From assembly GCF_900403705.1 (NCBI RefSeq), contig NZ_OUNR01000012.1, positions 310,001-374,000 on the forward strand: a DNA stretch of 64,000 nucleotides, in the 5' to 3' direction. Positions 8,410 through 17,085 of the stretch are shown piece by piece; position 1 is the stretch's first letter; every line of letters starts with the position of its first letter. This DNA comes from Nitrospira lenta (GTDB taxonomy: Bacteria; Nitrospirota; Nitrospiria; Nitrospirales; Nitrospiraceae). Under the pieces are notes generated by a model. It had not been told where the DNA came from and did not search any database. It saw nothing but the letters and a program-made list of their open reading frames with translations. The position numbers were made by a program, and so were the translations under genes.

Positions 8410-8838
8410 CTAATTAAGAGGTGTGAAGGTTCGGTAGTGGTCGTCTGTATAGTAGGCTTTGCCGGTGTGTTGTTCGATCACCAGCCGCTCCGCATCACGC
8501 GAACGGCCCCGGATCTTGGGGTTCACGTCATATTCGCGATAGCGGCCGCGCGGCAACCGGCGCTCTCGGTTCTGAAAGTCCCGCCCGCCGATATAGCCGG
8601 GCAGTGGGGCTCCGTCGCGTTCCTGCAAACGCTTGAGCAGATCCTGGGCTTTGAGCGGCGCCATGGCGGCGGCGCCGTGATCCTGCGTCACCGCCGGCGG
8701 CGATTGAAGGAAAGGTTCTGCCAGGCCGGTTCCCGCACTCAGTCCGGCACAGATCACCAGCCCCAGCAGGAGGGCTGTCACAAGGCACTGTGAGAAACGC
8801 CGGATCAGGGGGAAGGGCATTCGGAGCGTCCTGTTCAT
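8410..8838 (-). CDS. Secreted guanyl-specific ribonuclease (RNase Sa/barnase family)
   Basis: About 142 residues from MNRTLRMPFP. Alternative in-frame starts lie at 8820 and 8886, and the choice is uncertain. A strong signal peptide (CLVTALLLGLVICAGLSAG) is followed by a linker and a microbial RNase domain. LPRGRYREYDV carries the catalytic Glu, RGRSRDAERLVI the phosphate-binding Arg residues, and YYTDDHYRTF the catalytic His at the very C-terminus. Such enzymes cleave RNA after guanine. The barstar gene follows by 15 bp, making an exported RNase with its intracellular inhibitor. The target (competitors, phage or RNA scavenging) is unknown. Confidence 0.88.
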   Translation of the reverse strand: MNRTLRMPFPLIRRFSQCLVTALLLGLVICAGLSAGTGLAEPFLQSPPAVTQDHGAAAMAPLKAQDLLKRLQERDGAPLPGYIGGRDFQNRERRLPRGRYREYDVNPKIRGRSRDAERLVIEQHTGKAYYTDDHYRTFTPLN

Positions 8839-9045
8839 CCGTCGCAATGACAAATCGACGGTAGCATGCGCATTTTGTGAGGTCAAACCTCCCGCGTCGA
8901 GGGCGATGCGATCGCTTTGCGGTCACTCCGTGCGTAGGATAGAATACGAGCGAATTGTTCACAGTATGAATCCAGGGCGGGTTGTCATCCGATCGCGATA
9001 TCACATCAGAACGATCCGACTCCATCGTGATGCCATGAGGGACGC

Positions 9046-9660
9046 ATGACGAGCGCCATGCGAGGAGCGAACATTGTGTTGAACCTGTGCACTACCCGAG
9101 AAGACCGTCCGTTCCTGCGGCGCTCATCGGCGCTCATCGTGTTGCTTGTCTTGCTGTGCAGCCCTGTGTCGGCGCTGGCCCAGAGCGGATCGCTCGATCA
9201 ATCTCCGACCGCGATCGTCAAGCGCTATGTGGGGTTGGACAAGAAGGGTGCCCGCATGGACGCCATGTCGTTCGAGACGCTGGTTCCCTACATTGACTGG
9301 ACGGAAGAGCCGTTGTGGGGGCGGGTCGTGGTGATTCAAGACGTTACGGTGCCGGAGGATTACCGGAAATGGGAAGTGGTCAACAAGCTCGAAGTGGTCA
9401 TTCCGACCACGTTTACGGTTCTTGGCTCGGTGTATTTGGAAACGGCGGCGTTTGTGCCTGACGCGATCACTGAAGAAGTCCGGTTTCGTGTAAAGGCCGT
9501 TCGAAGCAAGTGGCGGATCGTGGAGCCGGTGATTCCGCCACATATCGGGTTAAAGCGGATGATCGATTTAGTGCGCGAAGCGGAGGTGAAAGAAACCGAT
9601 ACCGAGAAGCGCGGTATCCTGGCGGCTCTGGGAGAGACATTGCGAAAGGTCAAACCATGA
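9046..9660 (+). CDS. Exported protein of unknown function
   Basis: Protein of 204 residues. A late hydrophobic signal (about 28-46, ending ALAQS) suggests the true start may be an internal ATG (9058 or later), though none is decisive. The mature part has mixed alpha/beta character (SPTAIVKRYVGLDKKGARM, then WRIVEPVIPPHIG), resembling periplasmic NTF2-like or DUF3828-like proteins without a clear match. Its stop overlaps the ATG of the phosphatase gene (ATGA), so it opens a coupled four-gene operon running to 13371. Confidence 0.65.
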   Translation: MTSAMRGANIVLNLCTTREDRPFLRRSSALIVLLVLLCSPVSALAQSGSLDQSPTAIVKRYVGLDKKGARMDAMSFETLVPYIDWTEEPLWGRVVVIQDVTVPEDYRKWEVVNKLEVVIPTTFTVLGSVYLETAAFVPDAITEEVRFRVKAVRSKWRIVEPVIPPHIGLKRMIDLVREAEVKETDTEKRGILAALGETLRKVKP

Positions 9661-10304
9661 CGAAGACTCCGGTTGATTTGTTGATTTTTGATTTGGACGG
9701 CACGTTGATCGAGTCGAAGTGGGACATTGCCCATTCGGTCAACCTCACGCTGGTTGAGTTGGGACTGCCGGAACGGCCGCTGGAAGAAATTTTCGGATTC
9801 GTCGGCGATGGGGTCAAGAAACTCCTGCGGTTGGCCGTCGGTGAGAGCAACCGGGTGAGTTTTGACGAGGCGCTCGCGGTTTTTCGCCGGCACTATCTCG
9901 AGCATTGTCTGGACCGCACGGTCTTCTTTCCCGGGATCGAGCCGATGTTGCAGCATTTCTCCAACAAGCACAAAGCCGTGGCGACGAACAAATCGATCGA
10001 ATACACGCGCGTCATTCTCAATGGGTTGGGGGCGGGGTATTTCCCCTGGGTCGTTGGGGGAGACAGCGGGTTTGGTCTGAAACCGGAGCCTGGTATGCTG
10101 TTGCACCTGCTTGAGCAGGTGAAAGTCCCCAAGGAGCGGGCTATTTTGGTCGGCGACAGTACCAACGACATCAACGGTGGCCACAACGCCGGCATACGGG
10201 TCTGCGCCGTCGGCTATGGGATGGGGAATCGGGAGAAGATGGCGGCCTGTCAGCCTGATTGGTTCATCGAACGACCGGAACAACTGATGGAGATATTTAC
10301 ATGA
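9657..10304 (+). CDS. gph: HAD hydrolase, phosphoglycolate phosphatase-like
   Basis: Protein of 215 residues from ATG 9657, which overlaps the upstream stop by four bases. HAD motif I is FDLDGTLIES, motif II ATNKS, motif III a Lys in GLKPEPG, and motif IV GDSTNDINGGHNAG. The alpha-helical cap and length fit Gph/PGP subfamily enzymes, which dephosphorylate 2-phosphoglycolate or related small phosphates. Substrate assignment by sequence alone is not firm. It ends in an ATGA overlap with the M16 protease gene. Confidence 0.85.
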   Translation: MTKTPVDLLIFDLDGTLIESKWDIAHSVNLTLVELGLPERPLEEIFGFVGDGVKKLLRLAVGESNRVSFDEALAVFRRHYLEHCLDRTVFFPGIEPMLQHFSNKHKAVATNKSIEYTRVILNGLGAGYFPWVVGGDSGFGLKPEPGMLLHLLEQVKVPKERAILVGDSTNDINGGHNAGIRVCAVGYGMGNREKMAACQPDWFIERPEQLMEIFT

Positions 10305-11899
10305 TCATTCATGCGTCACGGTTTACTCCCGGCGGGTTTCTCGCGAAGCGAACGCTGGCCCTCGTCGTGGTGCTGGTGTGCAGCCTGAGTCCGGCTCCGA
10401 GCCCGTCGTTCGCCGAGGGGCCGAGTCTTGCCGACCGGGTGATCGAACACAAGCTGGCGAATGGCCTGACCGTCCTCATGGTCGAGCGCCATCAAACGCC
10501 GGTGGTCTCGATTAATATTACATTCGGGGTAGGCGGAGTGAACGAGCAGGTTGGCCAGACCGGCTTGGCCCACCTATATGAGCACATGGCGTTCAAAGGC
10601 ACACGGACCGTCGGGACGAAAGATTTTGATAAAGAGAAACTGACGCTCGCCGAGCTGTCCCGTGTGGGGACCCTCCTCGATCAGCGGCAGCGCGAGTTGG
10701 CCAAGAAGGGCTCTGCGGTGACGCCGGAGGAGCAGGCCGCGCTGGACGCTCTACAGAAACAGGTAACGGACCTGCAAGCACAAGCAGGCCAGTATGTCGT
10801 CGGCAACGAGATGGCCTTGCTCTACCAGCGCCACGGCGGCGTGGGGCTCAACGCCTCCACCGGAAAAGATCTTACCCGCTATACGATCAACCTCCCGGCC
10901 AACCGGCTGCCGGTCTGGGCAGCGATCGAGGCAGACCGGATGGCGAATCCGGTCCTGCGCGAATTCTACAAAGAGCGCGGCGTGGTGATGGAAGAACGCC
11001 GCCTGCGCAACGACGACAGTCCGAACGGGCTACTGTTCGAAACCTTTACCTCGGCGGCCTTCCGAGCGCATCCCTATGGGGTGCCGACCATCGGGTGGGG
11101 GTCGGATATCCTGTCGCTGACTCCGGAGGCGACCGAAGCTTTCTTCAAGACCTATTACGGTCCGAATAACGCGACAATCGCCCTCGTGGGGGATATCAAT
11201 CCGAAAGAGGTCATTGCCTTGATCGAGCGGACGTTCGGGAAGATTCCGGCCGCGACCGCCACGCCCGAGATCATGACGGTGGAGCCGGAGCAGCGGGGCG
11301 AGCGCCGCGTCGAGGTCGAATTCGATGCCGAACCGATTGTGGCGATTGGGTATCACAAGCCGGGATTGGGCCATCCTGACGACGAGGTGTTCGACGTGAT
11401 CGATGAAATCCTGACCGACGGGCTGACGTCCCGCCTGCAGACCATCCTGGTCAGGGAGAAACGGCTGGCCGCGTCGGTTGGATCCGATGCCAATTATCCC
11501 GGCGTCCGCGCTCCGAATCTCTTTATTCTCACCGCCACGCCGCTGGCGCCCCATACGACGGCGGAGGTAGAAGCCGCGATTTATGCCGAATTAGAACGGC
11601 TCAAGACCGAGCCGGTCCCGGCGAAAGAGCTACAGAAAATCGTCAACAATATCGACGCGGATCTGGTGCGGGCTCTGCGCTCGAACAGCGGACTCGCGTC
11701 GCAGCTGGCGCTGTTCCAGACGGTAGCCGGTGATTGGCGGCATGTGTTGAAATCCCGAGACCGGATCGCCGCCGTCACGCCGGCGGATATTCAGCGGGTC
11801 GCCAAGCAGTATTTCACGAAGTCCAACCGAACCGTCGGCACGCTCGTCAAGTACGCGCGCGAGAAGAATCTGACGGCAGGGAATGAGGTGGCACGATGA
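10301..11899 (+). CDS. M16 family zinc metallopeptidase (active subunit)
   Basis: Protein of 532 residues with an N-terminal signal (about 17-38). The inverted zinc motif HLYEH is at 91-95 and a downstream Glu in VVMEERRLR (about 231) supplies the third ligand. Between them lies a charged helical insertion (about 108-165, rich in Lys/Gln/Glu), longer than in minimal M16 enzymes. M16B peptidases work as two-subunit clams; the next gene encodes a subunit without HXXEH. Location is probably periplasmic. It overlaps both neighbours by four bases. Confidence 0.92.
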   Translation: MIIHASRFTPGGFLAKRTLALVVVLVCSLSPAPSPSFAEGPSLADRVIEHKLANGLTVLMVERHQTPVVSINITFGVGGVNEQVGQTGLAHLYEHMAFKGTRTVGTKDFDKEKLTLAELSRVGTLLDQRQRELAKKGSAVTPEEQAALDALQKQVTDLQAQAGQYVVGNEMALLYQRHGGVGLNASTGKDLTRYTINLPANRLPVWAAIEADRMANPVLREFYKERGVVMEERRLRNDDSPNGLLFETFTSAAFRAHPYGVPTIGWGSDILSLTPEATEAFFKTYYGPNNATIALVGDINPKEVIALIERTFGKIPAATATPEIMTVEPEQRGERRVEVEFDAEPIVAIGYHKPGLGHPDDEVFDVIDEILTDGLTSRLQTILVREKRLAASVGSDANYPGVRAPNLFILTATPLAPHTTAEVEAAIYAELERLKTEPVPAKELQKIVNNIDADLVRALRSNSGLASQLALFQTVAGDWRHVLKSRDRIAAVTPADIQRVAKQYFTKSNRTVGTLVKYAREKNLTAGNEVAR

Positions 11900-13371
11900 A
11901 CGGGGCAGGAATCGAGAGGCAGGAAACGAGAAGGACGGGCGTATTAGGGCTCTTCGGCGTGGCGGTCGTGCTCGCATGTTCGGCTGTGATTGCCTGCGCC
12001 GGCGGGCCGGCTCTGAGCGATCCGCGGACGATGACCTTCAAGCCGGTCGAGTTTACTCCGCCGGAGCCGGATCGCGTGGTGTTCGACAACGGCATGGTCG
12101 TGTATCTCCTGGAAGACCATGAACTGCCGCTCATCACGGTGACGGCTACGATGAAAACCGGCACCTGGCTTGATCCAGCGGATAAGGTCGGCCTCGCAGC
12201 GCTTACGGGCGCCCTCATGCGGACGGGCGGCGGCGGCGGGCTCACGCCGGAACAAGTGGATGAAGAATTAGAGTACTTCGCAGGGGATGTCAGTGTGTCG
12301 ATCGGTCATGAGTCCGGCTCCGCGTCGCTCGACGTGCTGAAGAAGGATCTGAAGCGCGGGCTCCGAATTTTCTCCGGTCTGCTCCGAACGCCGGCCTTCG
12401 ACCCGGCGCGGGTTGAGATTGCGAAATTGCAAGCGATTGAGGCGATCCGCCGCCGTCAGGACAATCCCGGCTCCGTCGTGGGCCGAGAATTCATGAAATT
12501 GCTGTACGGTCCGGACCATCCGTCCGCCCGTGAAACATCCATCGCGTCGGTCACCGGCATCACCCGGGACGATCTCGCGGCCTTTCACCGAAACACGATC
12601 CATCCCAACGGCATTATTTTGGGCGTGACCGGTGATTTCCAGAAAGGGGAGATGTTGGCAGCGTTGCGCGAGGTGTTCGGAGACTGGGCCAAGGGACCGG
12701 TGCCGGAACTGAAGATTGCCGATGTGCCGGAGAGTCAGCGCGCGACGCCGGCCATCCGGTTCGTCAACAAAGAGACCTCGCAGACGCATCTACGGGTCGG
12801 TCATCTCACAATCCGTGAAAATGATCCGGACTACGTGGCCCTGGCGATCGCCAACGATATCTTGGGCGGGAGTTCGTTCCGGAGCCGGCTCTTCAATGAC
12901 GTGCGCACGAAGCGCGGGCTGGCCTACTCGGTCGGCAGCCGGTTAATGGCCGGCGTGCACGATCAAGGGGTCTGGCTCATGCGGGCGGAGACGAAGCTGG
13001 TTTCCACGCAGGAAGTAGTGAGCCGGTTCATCGCCAACATCGAACGGATGCGGACGGAACCGGTCACCGATCAGGAGTTGGCGGAGGCGAAAGAGGCCTA
13101 CGTGAATTCCTTCGTGTTTTCGTTCAGCAGCCCCTCGGCGATCGTCAGCCGGTTAGTGGAACTGGAGAACGACGGATTGCCCAAGGACTTTCTTCAACAG
13201 GTCCGAGAGAAAGTGATCGCGCTGACCAAGGAAGATGTGTTGGCGGCGGCGAAGAAGCATCTGCATCCAGACCGATTGAAGATCGTCGCCGTCGGCTCCG
13301 GCGACATGCTGCCGAAAGTGCTCTCGACATTCGGTGAAGTGAAAGAAATCAAGCTGAGTCCGGAAGGGTGA
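11896..13371 (+). CDS. M16 family peptidase-like protein (non-catalytic subunit)
   Basis: Protein of 491 residues. The N-terminal hydrophobic segment ends in VIAC, a possible lipobox. Where the active subunit has HXXEH this one reads LAALTGALMRTGGGG, so the zinc site is absent. The C-terminal repeat keeps the RTKRGLAYSV motif, the Arg/Tyr substrate-binding element typical of the partner subunit. It starts by ATGA overlap with the catalytic subunit, so they should be made in equal amounts and assemble as a heterodimer. The 13372-13489 gap has a weak AGCCGG/CCGGCT hairpin. Confidence 0.92.
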   Translation: MNGAGIERQETRRTGVLGLFGVAVVLACSAVIACAGGPALSDPRTMTFKPVEFTPPEPDRVVFDNGMVVYLLEDHELPLITVTATMKTGTWLDPADKVGLAALTGALMRTGGGGGLTPEQVDEELEYFAGDVSVSIGHESGSASLDVLKKDLKRGLRIFSGLLRTPAFDPARVEIAKLQAIEAIRRRQDNPGSVVGREFMKLLYGPDHPSARETSIASVTGITRDDLAAFHRNTIHPNGIILGVTGDFQKGEMLAALREVFGDWAKGPVPELKIADVPESQRATPAIRFVNKETSQTHLRVGHLTIRENDPDYVALAIANDILGGSSFRSRLFNDVRTKRGLAYSVGSRLMAGVHDQGVWLMRAETKLVSTQEVVSRFIANIERMRTEPVTDQELAEAKEAYVNSFVFSFSSPSAIVSRLVELENDGLPKDFLQQVREKVIALTKEDVLAAAKKHLHPDRLKIVAVGSGDMLPKVLSTFGEVKEIKLSPEG

Positions 13372-13489
13372 AGAGGGAGTAGCCGGTGGTGGAGGCGTTC
13401 TTTTGCTCGCGCCCCGCGCGCGGTGAAGACAGCCGGAACCGCCGGCTCGGAAAGTAAGCACATATAATTAGATGGAATGGTCGTGTGAC

Positions 13490-14335
13490 ATGCCGCTCGA
13501 AGACGAACTCTGCGACATTCTGAAAAAGTCCCGTATCGGCCAGGGAATATCTGTGGTCGACCTGTCGAAGATGACAGGTTTGCCTGGTAGCGATATCACC
13601 GCGCTAGAGCGCGGTGATCGCCCGCGCGATCGCACGGAAGTACGGGCCTTGGCCATGGGATTAGGCCTGCGGGCCGAACCCCTCATGCAGATCGCGCTGG
13701 AGCAATGGGAGCCGGTTGCCCAGCGCCAGCCCACCTGGGTGGAGACGATCCACGGTTCGATTAATGGGTATGGCGTGCAGGGCTATGTCGTGCACGATGA
13801 CGGTGAGGCGCTGCTGATCGATACAGCCTACAATGCGCCGGCGATGATCGAATTTCTGTCTCGGCAGCGCGTGAGGCTTGTCGGGATTTGCCTCACCCAC
13901 GGTCATGCGGATCATGCCGATGGCATCGAACAGATTCTCCAATCCCATCCGGCCCCGGTCTATCTGGGAGCCGAGGATGTCGAGCTTCTCAGTTGGCGGC
14001 CGCCGCAGTCGCAGTTGATGACGCCGGTTCACGGTCAGACCATTGCCGTTGGCCGCTTGGCCGTCCATTGTTTGATGGCGCCGGGCCATACCGCCGGAGG
14101 GATCTGCTATCGGGTGGATGATGCACAGACGCCGCTGTGTTTTGTCGGCGATACGTTGTTCGCGGGATCGATCGGGCGCTCAAACCCCAGCACGCTCTAT
14201 CAGACCCATTTAGCATCTGTTCGGACGACCGTGCTCGGCCTCCCGCCGGCGTACGGTTTATTGCCGGGGCATGGTCCCGCGACCACCGTCGAAGAAGAAT
14301 TGGCGCATAATCCTTTCTACGCGTCTGTACCATAG
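13490..14335 (+). CDS. HTH-metallo-beta-lactamase fusion hydrolase
   Basis: About 281 residues from MPLEDELCDI; an in-frame ATG at 13472 adds six residues. The N-terminus (about 1-70) is an XRE-like helix-turn-helix (GQGISVVDLSKMTGLPGSDITALERGDR). It is followed by a full metallo-beta-lactamase fold with THGHADHADG (HxHxDH), GHTAGG, FVGDTLFAGSIGR and LPGHGPAT, closest to glyoxalase II-like hydrolases. An XRE domain on an MBL enzyme suggests DNA- or partner-guided action, or a relic recognition domain. The substrate is unknown. It is followed by the second copy of the palindromic repeat. Confidence 0.85.
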   Translation: MPLEDELCDILKKSRIGQGISVVDLSKMTGLPGSDITALERGDRPRDRTEVRALAMGLGLRAEPLMQIALEQWEPVAQRQPTWVETIHGSINGYGVQGYVVHDDGEALLIDTAYNAPAMIEFLSRQRVRLVGICLTHGHADHADGIEQILQSHPAPVYLGAEDVELLSWRPPQSQLMTPVHGQTIAVGRLAVHCLMAPGHTAGGICYRVDDAQTPLCFVGDTLFAGSIGRSNPSTLYQTHLASVRTTVLGLPPAYGLLPGHGPATTVEEELAHNPFYASVP

Positions 14336-14499
14336 GGATGCTCAAAAAGGTCGCGGTTCTCACCCGCCCAACCCCGGCGCGCCGAGACGCGCCGTTCCGC
14401 GGGCAAGGCCGCAGCGAGCGAAGAGGCGAGGCGTACGCGGCGGTACGTTGAGCATCGGCGCGAAGCGAGAACGCTGCTGGCGGACTTTTTCAGTATCCT
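14336..14499. repeat. Dispersed palindromic repeat, copy 2
   Basis: A 164-bp block with imperfect terminal inverted repeats (GGATGCTCAAAAAGG and, reverse-complemented from the right end, GGATACTGAAAAAG). It is the same family as 5380-5501 but inverted. The shared blocks occur in the same order after reverse complement: CGCCAGCAGCGTTCTCGC, GCTCAACGTAC, GTACGCCTCGC, GCTGCGGCCTTGC. It lies between two same-strand genes, just 13 bp before the next ATG. Confidence 0.8.
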
Positions 14500-14512
14500 G
14501 CTAGGAGAGCGC

Positions 14513-15439
14513 ATGAACGGCGATCAGCAGAATGAAGCCGCCGACGATGCAGATGAATTCGAAGAGTCGACATTTTCGCGCTACCTCCTGCCGATCGGCT
14601 TGTTCTGCCTGACGGTTTTTACCACGCTGTGGGCCGGCGCCTATCAAGATCACCCCAACCGGTTTCATCCGTTTCGCGGTGCCTGGGAGTTGCTCATCGA
14701 GCGGCCCGGTGAACTGGTCAACGGGATTCCCTTTGCGGCGACGCTGCTCCTGATTCTCGTCACCCATGAGCTGGCGCACTATGTTTATTCGAAGCGGCAT
14801 CGCGTTCCGGCGTCGCTTCCGCTGTTCATTCCGGGGTTGCCGCTGCTAGTGGGCACCTTCGGCGCGATCATTCGTGTCCGTGGTCAAATCGTAGAGCGGA
14901 AGGCCCTGTTCGATATCGGGATCTCTGGGCCGTTGGCCGGATTTGTCGTGGCGCTCGTGGCGCTCGTCGTCGGATTGCACTGGTCCCAGGTGGAAGTGGG
15001 GATCAATTCGGGTAGCCCCTTCTATGTCGGACGATCCATGCTCATTGATTGGTGTGTGTCGTTCGTACTGGGAGATTTGCCGCGAGGAGCAAGTGTCAGT
15101 CTGCATCCGATCGCAGAGGCGGCCTGGTTCGGGCTCTTCGTGACCTGTTTAAACCTGATTCCTATCGGACAACTGGACGGGGGCCATGTCGCCTACGCGC
15201 TTTGGGGTCAGAGGCAACGAACCATCGCATTCTGGGTCATTCCCGCCCTGATCGTTCTGGGCTATCTCGGCTGGCAAGGCTGGTGGCTGTGGGTGTTCCT
15301 TGCAACATTGCTTGGAGTCGGTCATCCGCCGATTCCCGATCCGACGTCGCCGTTGGGTTCGACGCGAACCTGGCTTGGACGGGCGACGGTCCTTCTCTTC
15401 ATCCTCATCTTCACGCCGTTTCCTATCGTCGTCCGCTGA
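14513..15439 (+). CDS. Site-2 protease family (M50) membrane metalloprotease
   Basis: Protein of 308 residues with several membrane segments. The zinc motif HELAH lies in a hydrophobic segment (about 84-88). The second conserved block NLIPIGQLDGGHVAYAL carries the Asp ligand (N-P-x-x-x-D-G in the family; here the Pro is kept). It also has the GTFGAIIRVRG and GISGPLAGF segments found in plant EGY/bacterial S2P-like proteins. It probably cleaves membrane-embedded substrates. A second membrane protein with HEAGH follows 87 bp later. Confidence 0.9.
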   Translation: MNGDQQNEAADDADEFEESTFSRYLLPIGLFCLTVFTTLWAGAYQDHPNRFHPFRGAWELLIERPGELVNGIPFAATLLLILVTHELAHYVYSKRHRVPASLPLFIPGLPLLVGTFGAIIRVRGQIVERKALFDIGISGPLAGFVVALVALVVGLHWSQVEVGINSGSPFYVGRSMLIDWCVSFVLGDLPRGASVSLHPIAEAAWFGLFVTCLNLIPIGQLDGGHVAYALWGQRQRTIAFWVIPALIVLGYLGWQGWWLWVFLATLLGVGHPPIPDPTSPLGSTRTWLGRATVLLFILIFTPFPIVVR

Positions 15440-15526
15440 GGAAGAGCCGGGACTGGGGTCCGGCTTCACGATGGCGATTTTCGGCAAATTCTTGTCGGAT
15501 CGTCCGGTTGGCCCTAGCATGCGGAC

Positions 15527-16279
15527 ATGGAGTCGATCGAGGCACGGACTGAAGTCTGCCCCAAGTGTCAGGCTGATCGGTCTGAAAACGAGACGGAGTG
15601 CGCTAGGTGCGGAATCATTTTCGCGAAGTACCGGCCGCTGCCTATTCGCCGAACTGACCGGTCCGATGTATCGGTACGGTCTACGCCGTCCTGGCGAGTG
15701 ACGGCCGCACAGTGGCTGTTGGAGAGCGATACGACGACCGACTCGATGACGTTGTACGGGCGGGCGGTCGTTTTTCTCGGGCTCCTCTGGTGGGGCCGGA
15801 TCTTCATCATGACGCCGCTGGAAACCAATTACACCGGCGAATCATTTCTCCATCTTATCAATCTGCCGTTTCACGAAGCCGGACACCTGATCTTTAGTCC
15901 GTTCGGCCGTTTCATGATGATTCTCGGCGGGAGCCTCGGTCAGGTGCTCATGCCGTTGATTTGTCTCGGCACGTTTCTCGTCCAGACTCGCGATCCGTTC
16001 GGCGCGTCGGTCGCGCTCTGGTGGACGGCCGAAAGTATCATGGACGTGGCGCCCTATATCAATGATGCGCGCGATTTGAACTTGATGCTATTGGGGGGCG
16101 TGACCGGCAAAGAGACCGATGGCCATGATTGGAACAACCTGCTGACGATGACGGGTCTGCTGGAGTGGGATCACCGCTTGGCCCACCTTACCTACAACAT
16201 TGGAATTTTGCTGATGCTCGCGTCTTTCGTCTGGGGCGGGATCATTCTGGCGCGCCACTATCAGCGGCAACGGGAGTGA
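15527..16279 (+). CDS. Zinc-ribbon membrane protein with HEAGH motif
   Basis: Protein of 250 residues. An N-terminal zinc ribbon (CPKC near 12-15 and CARC near 26-29, in a VCPKCQADRSENETECARCG context) precedes about four membrane segments. HEAGH at about 115-119 sits in LPFHEAGHLIFSPFG, the pattern of gluzincin-type membrane proteases (M50-like). It also has ESIMDVAPYINDARD, a possible third-ligand region. Sitting behind a bona fide M50 gene, it may be a second intramembrane protease. The family identity is inferred from motifs only. Confidence 0.7.
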   Translation: MESIEARTEVCPKCQADRSENETECARCGIIFAKYRPLPIRRTDRSDVSVRSTPSWRVTAAQWLLESDTTTDSMTLYGRAVVFLGLLWWGRIFIMTPLETNYTGESFLHLINLPFHEAGHLIFSPFGRFMMILGGSLGQVLMPLICLGTFLVQTRDPFGASVALWWTAESIMDVAPYINDARDLNLMLLGGVTGKETDGHDWNNLLTMTGLLEWDHRLAHLTYNIGILLMLASFVWGGIILARHYQRQRE

Positions 16280-16325
16280 AGCAGGGTTGTTGTCCGCCGC
16301 GTCTCCGACCGATCCCCCCAATCAG

Positions 16326-16925
16326 TTATTTAGAGATCAGCCTGTCCCGATGAAGCAGGGGCGGTCCCAACGGCACGAGCTGGTGTCCGGTGAAGGCCTG
16401 GGTCAAACTGGCGACGGCGTGATAGAACGCCATCATGCCGACGACGATGTGGAGCAGCCCAGGGATGGTTTCGCCGATGAGGTTGAGTATGGCCAGGACG
16501 GTGGAGGAGAAGGTGATCGTGATGATGATGTGGAGCATACAGAGCGTGGTGTTGCGGTACGCCGTCAGATAGACCATGACTGCTGAGAAGGCGGCATAGA
16601 CGAAGTTGATCGGGGCAAAGAGCACCATGTCCAGATGGAACGACGTGCCTTCGCTGACCAACTTGGCGATAGAGACGGTCAGCCAGAAGAATCCATACAT
16701 CGTGAGGGCGGTCCCGCCAAGTTGCTCGTGATAGCGGATATCGGTGATGCCGGCGAGAATCTGCACGATCCCGCCGAAGATCATGGCGATCACCAGTGTG
16801 CCGACCTTGTTCGAATCGGAAATGCCGCCGAGTTGAGCCACACCCAGTGTGAGGGCTCCGACCGCGAGCCCGAACAGGCCGATCGCCAAGACGTCGATGC
16901 GCCGGTGATGCTCTAGGTCACTCAT
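16326..16925 (-). CDS. GPR1/FUN34/YaaH (SatP-like) acetate/succinate permease family
   Basis: Protein of 199 residues from MSDLEHHRR, with GGGAG-type Shine-Dalgarno upstream; the longer frame to 17153 has no coding character. Six hydrophobic helices are visible. GGIVQILAGITDIR and TALTMYGFFWLTVS correspond to the conserved FGG.aQ..aG..e and T.F..yG.FW blocks of the family. The canonical N-terminal NPAPLGL motif is not obvious, so the substrate could differ from acetate. It is convergent with the HEAGH membrane protein. Confidence 0.85.
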   Translation of the reverse strand: MSDLEHHRRIDVLAIGLFGLAVGALTLGVAQLGGISDSNKVGTLVIAMIFGGIVQILAGITDIRYHEQLGGTALTMYGFFWLTVSIAKLVSEGTSFHLDMVLFAPINFVYAAFSAVMVYLTAYRNTTLCMLHIIITITFSSTVLAILNLIGETIPGLLHIVVGMMAFYHAVASLTQAFTGHQLVPLGPPLLHRDRLISK

Positions 16926-17085
16926 AGATATGCTCCCTCGGTTGTCGGTGTCCGCGTTGCTCCGCTGCGTTGGCCAGGGCCAAAACGGCCCCAGCATGCA
17001 ACAGGGGCTATTGAAAAGACAAGCCAGCTTCGGCAGACTGCTCGCATCGATGCGCGTGGAGGGCTGAACGTTGCGGAGGCATCCC

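Noticed and set aside
9360-10283. 307-codon minus frame across the phosphatase gene
   Set aside because: Antisense to HAD motifs and the upstream exported protein; no domain signal of its own.
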